From Ixodes scapularis (Eukaryota; Arthropoda; Arachnida; Ixodida; Ixodidae): a stretch of 64,000 nt of DNA. The translations under genes were made by a program, and so were the position numbers. The stretch lies in contig NW_024609836.1 in NCBI RefSeq assembly GCF_016920785.2, positions 66,815,596-66,879,595 on the forward strand. The letters are read 5' to 3'. The notes under the pieces are model-generated. The model saw only the letters and a program-made list of their open reading frames with translations. It was not told the origin of the DNA and searched no databases. Of the stretch, positions 10,766-22,839 are shown piece by piece (the stretch's first letter is position 1; each line of letters starts with the position of its first letter).

Positions 10766-11374
10766 TTTTTTTTTTTTTTCTTTTTGTGCATGATTTCTTG
10801 AGTTATTGGTGGCGAAGATACAAAACTGATGAACGACCTCACGATGAACTTCTCAAGCAGCTTCATTTTATTCACGGTATCAAGTTCACTGTGGGATTAA
10901 TCGCAGTGTAACGCAGTCACATCACGTGAATCGGTTTTATTGTAGGCTTACTTATGTAGACTAGTCACGCAAAGAAAAAAGGAGGAAAAAAAGTAGCAAC
11001 GATGCGTTTACCTCACTTCTATTGACTCCCTCCAAGAGGACATCAGAAGAAGGGAGGAACCGAGATTGGTTTTTCCCTTCTCATTTCCTCACCTCATGTC
11101 GCGCGCGTTGTTTACTGAAGGTTGCTGGGTTGATTGAGCTTCAGCGAAAGCGAAAGCTGCATCTAATTCCTTCCCCTAGTCCAAAATTGCAGAAAATTTT
11201 AGTCGCATTGATGTATTTTACCCCTAATTTTATCGTACGATCAAACGAAGCCTTTAGAAACTGCGAAGTTCCGGAGCAGTGCCACCAGCGCTGGCAGCGC
11301 TATACGTACACTGGGCTGAGATGGCCGCTTCCGGACTGCGGATCGTCGTGTCATTGACGGCGTTATCAAAAACC

Positions 11375-11420
11375 TCGGAAACTGCGTCCAAGACGGGCAG
11401 GTCTTGGATGCAGTTTCCGA
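11375..11420. repeat. 20-bp-stem hairpin (unit A copy)
   Basis: The arms 11375-11394 and 11401-11420 pair fully apart from one G-T, around a GGGCAG loop. A related hairpin occurs in unit C at 48849-48895, where the stem bases differ in a paired way. It could be a structured RNA, a foldback or a product of template switching. Confidence 0.8.
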
Positions 11421-11484
11421 TGCCGGCGTTGGCACTCGGCATTGGAAAACAGTTCTGTTTTACAATGCCGAGTGCCAACCGGCA
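11421..11484. repeat. Near-perfect 64-nt hairpin directly next to the first
   Basis: The arms 11421-11444 and 11463-11484 pair along their whole length apart from a two-base bulge, and the spacer itself pairs (AAAACAG with CTGTTTT). The result is an almost continuous stem of about 30 bp with a TT loop. Its size resembles a microRNA precursor, but no expression evidence is available and the stem is not present in unit C. Confidence 0.75.
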
Positions 11485-12559
11485 ATCATTGTGTTTCTGT
11501 ATTTTGGCGGTCAGCAACAGCAGCAAAGTCGCGATGGCAGTGTTTTGCGTGGTGAACGGAAGACGGGAGTTCCGCACACGTCGAACATTTGAAGAAAAGT
11601 TCGGCAAATGTGCGGAAAAAAATTCGGCAAACGTGCGCGCACGCGCGAGAACGCGACGCCGTCAAGGATTGCAAATGGCCGCCGTGCGGTCGTGCGGTTA
11701 ATATCGTACGTTCTAGTACTACCAGCGGTTACGACGAAGTGCGTAGAACGCGACATTGTACCTGTGTTTATGAGGCTTTGAGTGGGGTTCTCATTAATAT
11801 GTTCTGCCTCAAGAACAAAAAATGGACCAGTAATTGACTCAGCTCGCTACACAAGTCACGAATGACGCGGCACATTCTGGATAAGGTGATTTTCATTTGA
11901 TTTGTCCAGTGATGCAACGAGGTAGTTGCAACATTGACTGGCAAGTATTTAAAGCCCTCCTCGTAAATCTAGCAATCTTGTTTTCGGCTTATAAGAAGTT
12001 TGTGCACCAGCAAAATAATATTGCTTTTAATGAGTGCCATTACGCGGTTTTTATTTATCCGCAAAAATCTAAAAAAAAAAAAAACAATCTTGCTCGACGT
12101 TCCACATCCGACGTTCCTAATTTTTCCCATTTTTCTAAACGACCGTATGCGTCCTAACATCATACAACGTCATTTTAAAAGTAAAAAACGAGACTTCGCG
12201 AATATCGGACGCACACGTTTATGCAAATCTGGAGTCAAGTGACTCGAATCGAAAAACATGCGTATACTTACGATAATATTGTTATCTTTTCTGGTGAAGG
12301 CTCAGCAGCCGTTGCATTCATTTTCGCGCACGAAACGGCGACTCGCAAAGAAAGTAGAAACACAGTGTTGCCGCCTTTATTTTAACAATGTACACACTTG
12401 CAGGCTTGCGCTGATGAAGCCTCAAAACCGAAACCCGCGCATCGTGGTTCCGCTCACTACTACCCAACCGCGTTGTCTTACCATGTCTGCAAAAAGTCCC
12501 AGTATAATTGGCACTAAGCATGCAAAAGTAACAGCGACAAAAATATCTTGTAGAATATC

Positions 12560-13870
12560 ACCTTATTTAGTGATAACTGTAATAAAAAAACAAAAACAAA
12601 ACTTGTTTTTGCCCAGAGAAACGCAGTATCAACTTTTAATTCTGGAAACGACTGGAAGAAAACTTATTCGTCACCACACAATGCATAGAAATAGCAATGA
12701 ACTCCTTTATGCTTAGCCTATTTGGACATCAAGGGAGCGTACATTAATGTGAGCAGGAAAAACTCTAGGGTCTGCTGAAGGAGTACCATTTAAATGCAAA
12801 TTTGGTTAGGTTTGTTCAGTGGGTGTACACAGCAGGCACGTAGCTAGGATTTTGTTTCGGGGGCGGGGGGTCCGCCCATGACAAAATGCTGTATGAGGGG
12901 GAGGGGGGAGAGGAGGTCCCAGCAAAATGGAAGATTTCGGGGGGGGCCCGGGCCCCGTGCCCCCCCCTCCCCCCCCCCCCCTCTGGCTACGTGCCTGGTA
13001 CACAGATAATAAGGCAGTTATAACCTGGGAAACAAAAACTACACAAACTGCAGCAATAAAAAGAGGCCCCTGGCAGGGCTGCCCACCGTCACCTCTACAC
13101 TTGAAGATATATCTCAGTGAAATGAAAAAGAAATTAGAGCAGAGCAACTTAGGTTTTGAACTGAGTTATATACAGGGAGGGAGAAATATAATGCAGGTTA
13201 TACCAGGACTGATTTATGCGGACGAAATCGTATTTATAGCAGATAACCAGGATACATTACAGGAATGAGCTGGAATATGAGGGCAGGAAGGGGACGCCTT
13301 CGGCATGAGAATGAGTAGTGACAAGTCCGAAGTAACTGTGGTTACGGACGAAAAGAGGAAACCCTTGAATATACAAGACATTGTAATAGACCAAGTAGAA
13401 AAATACAAAGATCTGGACGTCTGGCTCAATGAGGGAAGGAGTTATTTAGAAGAAAATATAATTAGAAAGGGCAAAATAAATAAATTTTTTATGAAGCTCA
13501 AGGCACTATAAAACTGTAATAGATATGTAGAGGTCAGAGGTATCTTGAAAGGGGTGATGGTACCAGGACTGTCTTTTGGCAAGGGGGTACTGTGCATAAA
13601 TTAAGAGGTTCAATCAGTATTCGAAACTCAAAGAAACGTGGGCAGATTGGCATTTACAGCACATATAAAAGACACCAAATGAGTGAGTGGAGGGGAACAG
13701 GGGTTGGTCGTCTTTTGAGAGCAGGGAGGCACTTAGTAAGTTGAAATTGGATCAAAGGTTGACCGAAATCGATGATACGCGGTGGGCACGGAAGGTATTC
13801 AAGTATTTATACATGAAAAGTTTAAGCACGAGATGGACAAACCGAACTTGAAAGCTTACAATTAAATACC
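12560..13870 (+). pseudogene. Decayed LINE reverse transcriptase fragment
   Basis: Pieces of one ORF2 are spread over shifted frames. An LDIKGAY-like motif A lies near 12724, followed by GCPPSPLHLKIYLSEMK (around 13080), then GLIYADEIVFIADNQ near 13210 as motif C (YADD changed to YADE), and a C-terminal RWARKVFKYLYMKSLSTRW segment near 13780. Stops and frame changes make it inactive. The homologous copy at 60620-62950 keeps the endonuclease part that is missing here. A small MITE is inserted at 12833-12997. Confidence 0.7.
12833..12997. mobile_element. 165-bp MITE inside the LINE remnant
   Basis: The termini are CAGGCACGTAGC and GGCTACGTGCCTG, and the element is flanked by a perfect 8-bp duplication GTACACAG (12825-12832 and 12998-13005). 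The interior is G runs followed by C runs. The homologous LINE copy in unit D (near 62475-62490) lacks it. The 8-bp duplication suggests hAT or P-type integration. Confidence 0.85.
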
Positions 13871-13879
13871 TACACATTA

Positions 13880-14791
13880 GTGGTGTGACTGAGCAGACTA
13901 CTTCAGTTGAAAAACGAGCGAGAAAACATAACGAAAAATGTCGGATGTAAGAATGAAGGAAAACCTAGCTCTAACAATGGACAGGTGAACAAAAAAAGAA
14001 AGAGATGAGAAAGAAAAATGTGTTTCACAGTTCACTTGGTACTCTTTGCAGTTTGAGGCAAGAACGGTGGTTTTGAGGACGAGGACGGATAGAGGATAGG
14101 GTCAAATTTCAGAAGACAGAACGTATTATGTTCCGCCTGCAATAAATTATCGCGACACACTAGAGCACGCTGTATATATTTCGTTTCAGCTTAAAGTGAA
14201 ACGCAACCGACGCCACGAGCTAACGGCATCAATCGAGCAGCGTCAAATGCGCAAGTGACCTAGGCCTTTTCTATTCATCATCGATTCAGCGACGTTAGAA
14301 CACGTTACGGAAATCTGCCGAACAACATGGCAGTGCGCTCTTGACGCTTTCCGATAGGTCGCATCATCTTGTAGCGTCGGCCGCGTCTCGACTTAAGCTA
14401 AAACAAAGCATACAGTCACTGACATCTTAGGAACAGCAGGGAATGGCGTATTGTGCTCACGCTTCTCGCGTTCTTCACTCGTTCTTCGGCGTTTTTATCG
14501 GCTAATGCCGCAATCTTATCGGGTATACGCAGCGCTATAATCCAACGCTCCGGACCCGCCACGAAGTGCCGTTCTTGTACTGTCCGTAACCGTTGGCAGA
14601 TTACGAAACGCAAGGAACAGCTTATTACTTTTCCAGTTCATGACCTCTTTATTCGTATACTCCGGCGTTCTTTTCGGCTAAATGCCTCGTTCTCAACTGC
14701 TGCCGATCCGTAATGAGATGCTTGGGATACGCACGACGTACTGCGTTTGATTCTTTAAGCGGTCATAAGCTATACGGAAAAAAAAAAGAGG
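13880..14791. other. No gene recognised
   Basis: LINE flank and unannotated sequence. Short open frames on both strands around 14416-14713 overlap each other and show no family motif. Confidence 0.4.
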
Positions 14792-15026
14792 GGACGTCAA
14801 AGGTCCAAGCTCCGATTGGAAGGGTAGGGGGTAGACGGAAAAGGCTAGCTGCCTTTGTCGCTTCTCTCTGTTCGACCGCGTTCGATAACCGAACGCTGAT
14901 GTCCGGCGCTTAAGAGCAACATGCTACGCGCGGACCAGACGACGCTCTCGTTCGCTCTGATCGGAGGGAGACAGCGGGTCTACCCACTAATCCTTCCAAT
15001 CAGAGCCCGGCACTTATATGACGTCA
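14792..15026. mobile_element. Inverted-repeat MITE of the GACGTCA family
   Basis: GACGTCA ... CTCCGATTGGAAGG ... GGGGTAGAC on the left is mirrored by GTCTACCCAC ... CCTTCCAATCAGAG ... TGACGTCA on the right. It shares the unit A-D element's ends, but its interior is different and longer. Confidence 0.65.
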
Positions 15027-15408
15027 CAGCACGCTTTTATATCCACCTCTCCCCGAATTGATATCCGTATAGCCATACTTTTTGTTTAACGCGAGGCGAT
15101 GTCGAATTTCCGTCGAGTCGCTTTTATTCCTTGCATGTTTTTGCGGCTTCCAGTTTTCCGCGGTGGGGAAGCGTACGCTAACCAGCCTCACCGAAATACA
15201 GTGCTGACACATCCTCACGCAAAGAGCCTTGATTGGATAATCGTTGCCAGTCTCGTGGCAAATACTGGTCGTAAATTTCGTGCAGTGTCTTCCGTCAAAG
15301 AACCAGAAGGTTTGCGGAGAATGGAAGCCGTCGATCAGCGGGAATCAAGGTGAAAAATAATAGCCGTAATTAAAAAAAAAGAAAGAGAAACATTCCACTG
15401 ACAACAAA

Positions 15409-15448
15409 CTGTGTAGCAACTCAAATTTAGATTAGAGTTGCTACACAG
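15409..15448. repeat. Short perfect hairpin
   Basis: CTGTGTAGCAACTC and GAGTTGCTACACAG are perfect reverse complements around a 12-bp AT-rich loop. Confidence 0.8.
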
Positions 15449-15777
15449 AGTCCTGTTGTACGTGTGCCTTCTTTGTTGTCTTTGTCAAGTTTGCGCTATT
15501 TTAATCATGTCTAGTAAGAACCAACTAGCCCAAACCAAAGTCGTGTTAGATTAGAGCTACGGCTTATACGAGCGCGCGGTAAAGTCTCGAGTTTGTTTTT
15601 CAACCTTTTAAACATCGTTTATATTGTAAACTCTGCAGCATGTTCTTTTCCTTTTCTTTTTTTTTTTTTTCTTCTTTTTTTTGCGACGAGTTCACACTAA
15701 TTAGGTACTCCTATAATCGTTGGGAATATATCGGGAGAAAAATGAAAGCCGTTTACAAATCCCTGTAACGCCGAATT

Positions 15778-15990
15778 GGAGCGCAGCTCTTGAGGAGGAG
15801 GAGGGAAGGGTACTGAGGGGGGTCACGTCACCTGCAGGGAGTCACGTGACCCCGGGGGGTCACGTGATCTCGGGGGAGGGGGGGTCCCCTGACCTCGGGC
15901 GGGGGGGGGGGGGGGGTCACGTGACCCCCCCGGTTACGCCGACGCCGACGCCGCTCAGGCTAAAAACGGGCCCCTAAGAGCTGCGCTCTA
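15778..15990. repeat. G-rich element with GTCACGTGAC palindromes and inverted ends
   Basis: The ends GAGCGCAGCTCTT and AAGAGCTGCGCTC are inverted repeats. Between them lie several copies or near-copies of the palindrome GTCACGTGAC, separated by G runs, the longest near 15902-15917. It resembles a small palindromic MITE. The CACGTG cores are E-box-like, but a regulatory role is only a guess. Confidence 0.65.
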
Positions 15991-16029
15991 AAACATAAGG
16001 AAAGGGGGGCGAACTCCACATCTCGCGCG

Positions 16030-16135
16030 AGGAGCAGACGAAGCTCTTGCTTTCTCTGATTGGAGGAAAACAGTGGGTAGAGAAGATGGCAGCTCGCCTT
16101 TTGCGTGTACCCACTATTCTTCCAATCAGGACACT
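16030..16135. mobile_element. Partial member of the inverted-repeat MITE family
   Basis: CTCTGATTGGAGGAAAACAG with GTGGGTAGAGA on the left is mirrored by TGTACCCACTATTC and TTCCAATCAGG on the right. Terminal TGACGTCA boxes are missing. Confidence 0.5.
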
Positions 16136-16149
16136 GCATTTTGATATCC

Positions 16150-17039
16150 CCTCGCGCTCTCACATCTCCTCCTCTTCTTCACTTTGTCATCCTACTAAAG
16201 TACCGGGTCAGATAGAGATAATCAAAAACTCTCTTTCTTGGGCCGCAGAAATAGATATGTATTCGCTTCCAGAAGGCTGACACTCCCCATCAATGTGACG
16301 ACAGCGCTGATGATGAAATGCGAAGGTATGACAACGGGACTTTGCATGAGCTGAGAGATAAAAATAAAAGTCAGTTTCTTTTTCGAACCAATAAGTGGCA
16401 TTGTGAGCGCCTCTGGCATTGGTTGTACTTAAAACAACTTGGCCTCAAGAAAGAAAAAGTCGATGTCTTTCTTGCTGACAATTCTGGTGATATGTAAGAC
16501 AGCACGCACTCAGGCTGTGTGGAGTGCTATCGAATGTACTAAATGTGCCGTACATTTGGCATAATGTTGATGTTCATGACACTTGCCATACCATAGATGA
16601 AGTCGATGTTCCTGTCGCGTAAAGGCGCTTAAAGAGTTGGTCATCGCTTTCATCTTTTCATCAAAAATAATTAGGCGTCAAACTTCCCTATCCTTTTTGG
16701 TTTTTTTTTTTTACACACGGAGTGCTATTTGTTGTTGTTTTTTTGTGTTTTTTTTTGTTGTTGTTTTATTTTGAGGTAAATATGGCAGGTTAACTCTCGA
16801 TAAATATTGCATTCTATTTCATTGATATTTATACTTTATCATCTTATATTTAGGGAAAGCTTATCATTGGCTTATTTGCTTTTTTCAGCTTTTACCCCTT
16901 TGGTTTGGTTAACGTCTCTGATTATTAAGGGTCTCATATTTATTGCACATAAGGCTTCTTTGACTATAAACTACAGCCAAACCGTCAGTTAATATAACAT
17001 GCCTACGACGACAGCCTGCATGCTACATCGACACGCAAC
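16150..17039. other. No gene recognised; T-rich spacer
   Basis: Contains T/G-rich low-complexity sequence near 16700-16770. No defensible open frame. Confidence 0.45.
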
Positions 17040-18160
17040 TCAAGAAACGCAAGTGGTGGCTTATTGTCTTCATGCAAGAACAAAGCATAAAAACGTCTTC
17101 ATAGCTGTCTTTTCACGAAAGGAACTGCTGATACTTAGGAGCACTCTCGGCTTCTACTTCGTTAAGAAAACTTCGAGCGCTATTATCAAGCCCATAAATT
17201 GTTTCGCGTGGCATGGATGAATTCGTAGAATCTGCGCTAGCATAGAAATGTTTTCCTCGAGGTTTTTTCCAAATGTTCGGGTATTAAAACATATATTATT
17301 TTAGGCACGCCTTTTGACGACTAACTGAGCCAGAGCACATTAATCAGATGTATTTTAGGTTCTTTGTCGTATATTCTCTCTTGCGAAATTATTCAAGCAT
17401 TACGCCGAAGCGAACGCATATGGTTTCATACGAGCAATCTTCATTTTTACCATTCAAAAGTCTCATACAGAGGAACATCGGAAAACTATAGTTTTATCAA
17501 CGGACTGCAGAAAATTAAGTGGTTGAGGACCAATTCACTTTGCCTTTTACACTTATTGTACGCAGGAAACGCACAAATATTCTTGAGGCTGTGCGCGACG
17601 GCAACTTAATTAGTATATTACTAATTAAATAATTCTTAAAATAGGCGGAAGAAAACTACGCAGTTGTGTGCAATCTGAGAGTAGAAGTATGGTAGGCAAC
17701 CATGGTCAGACTTTAAATACAACCGTACGTTGGACATTAAGAAAATGTCATAAAATGGGCCATATGGCTCTCTCGTACGACACTATGGAATATGGGTTGT
17801 ATGGGTGTGCGTGCGTTTTTCTTTCGGTAGGCACCGCAGGCCGGCCCAATTAACCGCCGGCCTGCTTATAATCACTCCGTCCCGATCTCCGCGCTTTTTT
17901 TCGTCAACCTCAGTCCCACAGCCTATACAAATATTTCCACTGAAAGCTTTAAAAAACCTTTATGTTAGCTACTTCATGAGAGACCTTTAAGGTATATGAA
18001 TAAATACCATGTACTCTAAGACACAAATTCAATGATTTTTAGGCGGCCCTGTTCATTCGCATTTTGTTGCTGTTTTTTTTTTTTCTTTTTTTTTTGCGAA
18101 AGATTGTATTGTTGCAGCACTAACAAGTATAATGTAGATGTTCAGGTGTTGAAAAGTTCA
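17040..18160. repeat. Diverged duplication block A'
   Basis: This aligns in order with block B' (36410-37470). Shared landmarks are CGGCTTCTAC (17150 and 36520), the GATGAATTCGTNGAATC block (17217 and 36593), the CCGCCGGCCTG block (17855 and 37180) and CTGAAAGCTTTAAAAAACC (17940 and 37270). Its left part is also a distant match to the promoter and first exon of copies A-D. Confidence 0.75.
17070..17102 (-). pseudogene. Decayed signal-peptide exon, copy A'
   Basis: Minus strand ATG at 17102 preceded by AGACAGCT. The frame reads MKTFLCFVLA and then a stop at 17070-17072. Relative to copy B' about 20 bp are missing, which removes the rest of the signal peptide. The downstream flank matches the other copies. 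It is therefore a broken member of the secreted-peptide family. Confidence 0.65.
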
Positions 18161-18171
18161 CATTTTATCTC

Positions 18172-18448
18172 TTTTCAGGGGCCATATTGCACGTTTAATG
18201 CCGCCATCCGCACCATCTGGACTCTGAAAGACGAAATAAAACAGAAGTTGATCGCACTACTTCTAGACGGCGCCCGCATCGCGGGGAGTGACACATCTGG
18301 CGGTCTCCGCTACATTTTTTATGAAGAAAATAGACTCCCCAAACGTGGTCACCGTCGGTCAGAAGTACGTTCTCCTTCCTCTCGCGCGTTTGCTGCTCGC
18401 GCTTGCGCGGTGTTAGTCCGATCGCTGCGGTATTTGGTTGCGTAGCGG
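18172..18448 (+). other. Unassigned open frame behind an acceptor-like site
   Basis: A TCTCTTTTCAG acceptor-like sequence is followed by an open frame whose beginning reads GPYCTFNAAIRTIWTLKDE and continues to about 18445. I recognise no domain. The later part is Arg/Ser/Ala-rich and resembles translated GC-rich repeat. It lies just past the end of duplication block A' and has no counterpart in B'. It could be a chance frame in a repeat. Confidence 0.2.
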
Positions 18449-18449
18449 G

Positions 18450-20394
18450 TGGCACTCGTAGCTTCTCTGAAGTAGGATGTCTCGATCTCTGCCCGTGTTA
18501 TAGTCGAATCATCCTGTCTTTGTGCTTAGTGCCACGTATCAGACACAAAGATGATCGTGCTGGAAAATGTTGCCACTCAAGACAGAGTCCCTGGTGTCGG
18601 TCGCACCCGATCTGTGGGGGCGGTTGCAAACATTGCTAGTTTTTGACGTAGGCTTTGCTGCTTCGGAGTTGTAGGATACTTACTGTCGCATATTCTTTCT
18701 CTATATATACAGTAAAATCAAAATGTTGGTCGCTTTGTTTAGACGTTTCGTTTTATAGTTTTGATTGTTACCTAAAGTGACGTACGGCAGCGCCTTTTCT
18801 GAACCGTACTTTGCCGCGACCGATTGAGAGTCCGGTTGGAATTTTAGAATGGTCAGTACTACACGCGGATTCAAGTTTTCTGGCAGCGACGGAAATATTT
18901 TTTTGGCCCCAAAGTGTGTCCAATAGACTACTTCCAATAATCCCTGCGAGCAACACTGCGCGCGTTGCACTCAGGGAATCTAGTTGGCCAGGGAGAAGAT
19001 CGGCATGGTTTCGGTTTCGATCGACAAGTCGAGAAGAGATCATACACAAAGCGGGGATTATAAACAGCCGTCATCCCATGTTTTCTGGTCCCGAGCGCAT
19101 CGTTTTGGGTCTCTAAAACTAACCTAAATGGCCAGACCTCAAAGCTTTAGCACAAGCACGAACCATACGTAAAGATAAACAAGCATGTGTTAAGAGAATT
19201 GTTTTGACATATGCTTGTTTATTTTTGTACTTAAGCCTTCCTGCTAGCGTTTCGAGGTACGTGGAAGAGCCAGTGCTGGGAATCTTGACGCTGGAAGTTC
19301 GGGATCTTGCTTGTGTACGAGTAAACACGCTGTAACAGCCAATAAGTTCGCGTACACTGAGCTTGCAACTTTACATTAGTGTTGCTGGTCAGCAAGTTTG
19401 TTACTTGTTTTATGCGTCCATTGACGAAATAAAAGTTTTTCAATCACTGCTTTTTTTTTTTAATACGCCCGAGTACGCGAGGTAAAACTGGGAGACGCCG
19501 TTGAAAAGCTAAAATCAAACACTTTTTATCCTTATAGCTGTACTGACCCGCAGCACTGCACGAAGTGGTCCCTACACGCTTGGATTGGACTAATTCAATA
19601 TCGCATGAAGTTTTCCTGAAATCATGTAGGCACTTTCAAACATACAAACCATTTTGAAGAGAGTAACACTCAAGCCCTTGCTTGAAGATTTTCGCACAGT
19701 TCGGGGGACAGCACGTATACACCGTGAACCCCTATGCAATGTGCCAAATGAACTAAAGAATTCCAAGCGCATTTGATGTTTGCTAATGGCCATAAAATTT
19801 GTTATATTTTTGATTTCTTCCTGACTCAATATGCCGAGATAACTTCAAAACCACCATTCAGACACAAATTTTGGGCGTCGGTAAACGCTCACCCAAAAAG
19901 GCTTCGCGAGGAGTAAAGGACGCTTGTTAGGAACTCCGTCGTAGCTAGCCAATCTCGGCGTTTGCGAAAACTTAGTCTCCAATCGGCATTTATTTTAGTG
20001 AGAAGGATATGATGATACGAGGAGGACTTCATAGTAACTTTAGTGCAGTAGTGAGTGCGAATTTATTGCGTTTCCTTAAAATTTCATGCGCCAACGCTGG
20101 GTTCAACTGAGAGTATCCTGTGAGGATGCGGCTCGTTTTTTGCTTAATGAAGTAACACAAAGCGGACGTTTGGCAAACGAAATTTCTGTAGGGCTCAAAA
20201 TGACAAAATTTCAATTTTGACTCACTGGTACTAGACAGTATTATTAAAAGTGAGCTCAAAGATACAATCGTGGGGTCTTATACAAAGATGGTCTATGGCC
20301 GTCGATGGGAAATTATATGGCAGGCTATCACCCCTATGGCCATCTATGGTCGGCTTTAGAAATCCATAAATACAGCTACAGTCAGCTATAGAAA
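18450..20394. other. No gene recognised
   Basis: Overlapping short frames on both strands near 18768-19116 cancel each other as evidence. I see no repeat family that I can name. Confidence 0.4.
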
Positions 20395-20590
20395 CATCTA
20401 TGGCCCTGTGTCTAAAGACTGGGAGCCAATAAAATTAATTTGCCCACCTATAGAAAATTATTTGGCCCCGCGTCTAAAGACTGGGAAACAATAAATGTTC
20501 TTTAGCCGCCTATAGCATATTCTGTGGCCTCGGGTCTAAAGACTGGGAACCAATACATTTTCTTTACAGGCCTATAGAAAATCCCTACCG
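20395..20590. repeat. 62-bp tandem repeat, about three copies
   Basis: The word TCTAAAGACTGGGA recurs at 20411, 20473 and 20535, each followed by an AACAATAAAT-like and CCTATAG-containing segment. A looser TATGG/CTATAG-rich region precedes it (20285-20395). Confidence 0.85.
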
Positions 20591-21446
20591 GCACTACTTT
20601 TTTAGGAAAAACGCTCCAGGCTAGAATATTAAACCAATACTACATTTCTGTAATACCGGTGGCAAAGCATGACCCAAGATATGTTCTCTGCTGTTGCGAC
20701 AAGTCGTAAAAACCAGAATAATTTTGTGTTTGAAAAATCCATTCAAGTACTTCTCCAACAATTAAAATTGATTATTACTCCCCAAAAGTGGCAATATATT
20801 ACACTGGCACCGAACACTGCAATCAAGAAATAGCTTTACTGCAATCTTCTCAATCGAAACCAAAACTGAGTGGCCAACTAGTTCCCAGAGTTCACTGCGT
20901 GACCTTTCGCCGCGATCGGGAGCTTCGAGTTTTGGAAGAAGTCTGTTGGGCAGTAGCAATTATTTTGGAAATTGTTCTGAAGGTGCGCGAACGTCAGGTG
21001 ATAAAATACCTCCGTTAGACTCGCCTTAGCCTAATCATTTTTGCCAATGACTTTTGTTTGTTCTAACTTTCAACACACGACATGGTCCCCTCTATTGATA
21101 AACTTAGCTGGACTGAAGCCACGGATCGTGCGGTCTTTAGGTAACTTGCGTCGTATATGTGAAAATCACTGTTGAATATTTTCCGCACTCGGTGCTTTGC
21201 AAGGATCACTGAGGTCAAAAGGGTTGTTATGTTGGCGTTGCGTGTGGCGGCGTTTTGTGCGCTGACTCGCTCTTGCAGTCTCTGTGCACTGCATTGTTCA
21301 AATGGAACGTTCCAAGTCACATTTCTGATCGATATGATACCTTCACATTGATACCGTGTCAAATATACTTTTCTAATTTCAACTGGTTCCTCCTCGACCT
21401 GAGCCTACCTTCGAATTCGAGAGTGCAGTCGGACTTTGCGCACTAA
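20591..21446. other. No gene recognised
   Basis: AT-rich sequence with short overlapping frames (20762-21018, 21063-21446) that have no recognisable motif. Confidence 0.4.
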
Positions 21447-21858
21447 CAGCACTCTCACGAATAAAGAGTGTAAAAGGATGTATCCGTTAAACCCTTTGTC
21501 CCATATAATACATCTCAAAACTTTAATTCGACGTACAGTGCCCTACCGCCGAACAGCAGTAGCCATGTGGTACAAGTTATTAAAATAGCTAATGTACCTT
21601 TTACTCACAATAACCAAAAAAAATAATCAGGGTTTTCTTGGCCCTACCCTAAAAACTCGGTGTTTTCTTTATCTGGTCTTTGACAAGTACTTTAGCTATT
21701 TAAAAAGTTATATCGCAACGTTATCAAGCCCCTTGCTAAATTTGGGGCCGTCTGTTCGACTTTAGGGCACTGTACGTCGAACTGAAGTTCTGGGGTGCAT
21801 TGTATGTGACAAAGGGTGTAACAATACACCCTTTTACACCCTTTTTTCTTGAGAGTGA
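21447..21858. mobile_element. MITE with about 105-bp terminal inverted repeats
   Basis: The left end, running from CACTCTCACGA through AGTGTAAAAGG and TCGACGTACAGTGCCCT to GCCGAACAG, is mirrored by the right end, which ends in TTCTTGAGAGTGAG. The long inverted ends leave a core of about 190 bp without coding capacity. Target duplication not clear. Confidence 0.75.
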
Positions 21859-22834
21859 GCCGTAATGCGTAAAAAGAAATAAGTACGATAAAAATGATAC
21901 CAAGTGTTACGATCTTATCAAATTACGAATGTACGAAAGATGCCATCCTACATTTTTACTTGATGCACGCCCTGACAGGTGAAACGTCGTGACATATTCT
22001 TGTAAGGTTTAAACTCACATAACTTACATGCAATGCTTCTAAACCTAATGATGAAGCATTTTCAAACAAAACGATACTGCCGCAAAAGCGCGAATACGGT
22101 AAACGTTGTGGTTATTTCGACGAGCTTGGCGTTCCTGCGAGAGTCATATTGGAAAGAAAGGTAGAACTTGGCGTTGATAGATCCGACGAACATCGCGATG
22201 ACCTAACTCTAGCTAGAAGCAGTAACCAAAATTCCATTTTCCTCTGAAAACTTTGCAGCCTTTCAAACATGTCACAGCAAGGGAACTGCGGCTCGGTGTT
22301 CCGGGCTTTGAAAAAAACTCGCGATTGTTGATGCGTTTATTATGCGTCGCTGCAAAGACAACATAGCAACCCCTCCATCAGCGTATCTCGAGAGAAGAGT
22401 AACCTTCCTAGCCCAGAACTTTTCACTTTCGACATGATGCATAACCCGAACCGGTCAGCCTTGGGAATATTCACCTCGCATTTGCCTCCAAAACTCCCTT
22501 ACCCCTCCCGGCCATTACATCCTCTCTGCTTTCTCCCTCCCCCCCCCCCCCTCCCCCTCCCAGTTGTTGCCACAAAAATATGTTTCAAAGTCGAATTAAA
22601 TCAATATTGTGCCAGTACAGAGTTGCCTTTCGACGCTTTGGCACATTTAACGTCTTCATTGTTCGGCGTTTAACGTTTGAACATTTTGATTATCCAGCAT
22701 TTTGACGTTTGATATTTTCGTTATTCGGAGTTTTGAACTCCACAAATAACTTCCATCAACAGGAAAAAATATATATCTTCAGGACGTACCTCAAGAGGCG
22801 ACTTGTGCTTGCAGACTTGTGCTCGTTCCATAAG
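21859..22834. other. No gene recognised
   Basis: Contains a C-rich run (22529-22560) and short GACGTTT-type repeats around 22670-22735. Nothing else is seen. Confidence 0.4.
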
Positions 22835-22839
22835 AAATG

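Larger units (their letters stand above)
5560..12500. repeat. Segmental duplication unit A
   Basis: Blocks of this region recur in the same order at units B, C and D. They are the GTGGCGACCCGAACGCTCT block (5938), the inverted-repeat MITE (6646), the GTGGTGGCGAC block (7611), the signal-peptide exon (8290), the CCGTTTCACATTA block (8698), the block around 10800-11080 shared with C, the CGGCAAA...GGTTACGACGAAGTGCG block (11600-11760), and the 11890-12480 block shared with D. Unit A is split by a hAT-like element and a LINE fragment that are missing from C. The unit carries secreted-peptide gene copy A. Confidence 0.85.

Noticed and set aside
18768..19116. Overlapping 90-100-residue frames on both strands
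   Set aside because: Both strands are open over the same bases and no family feature supports either.
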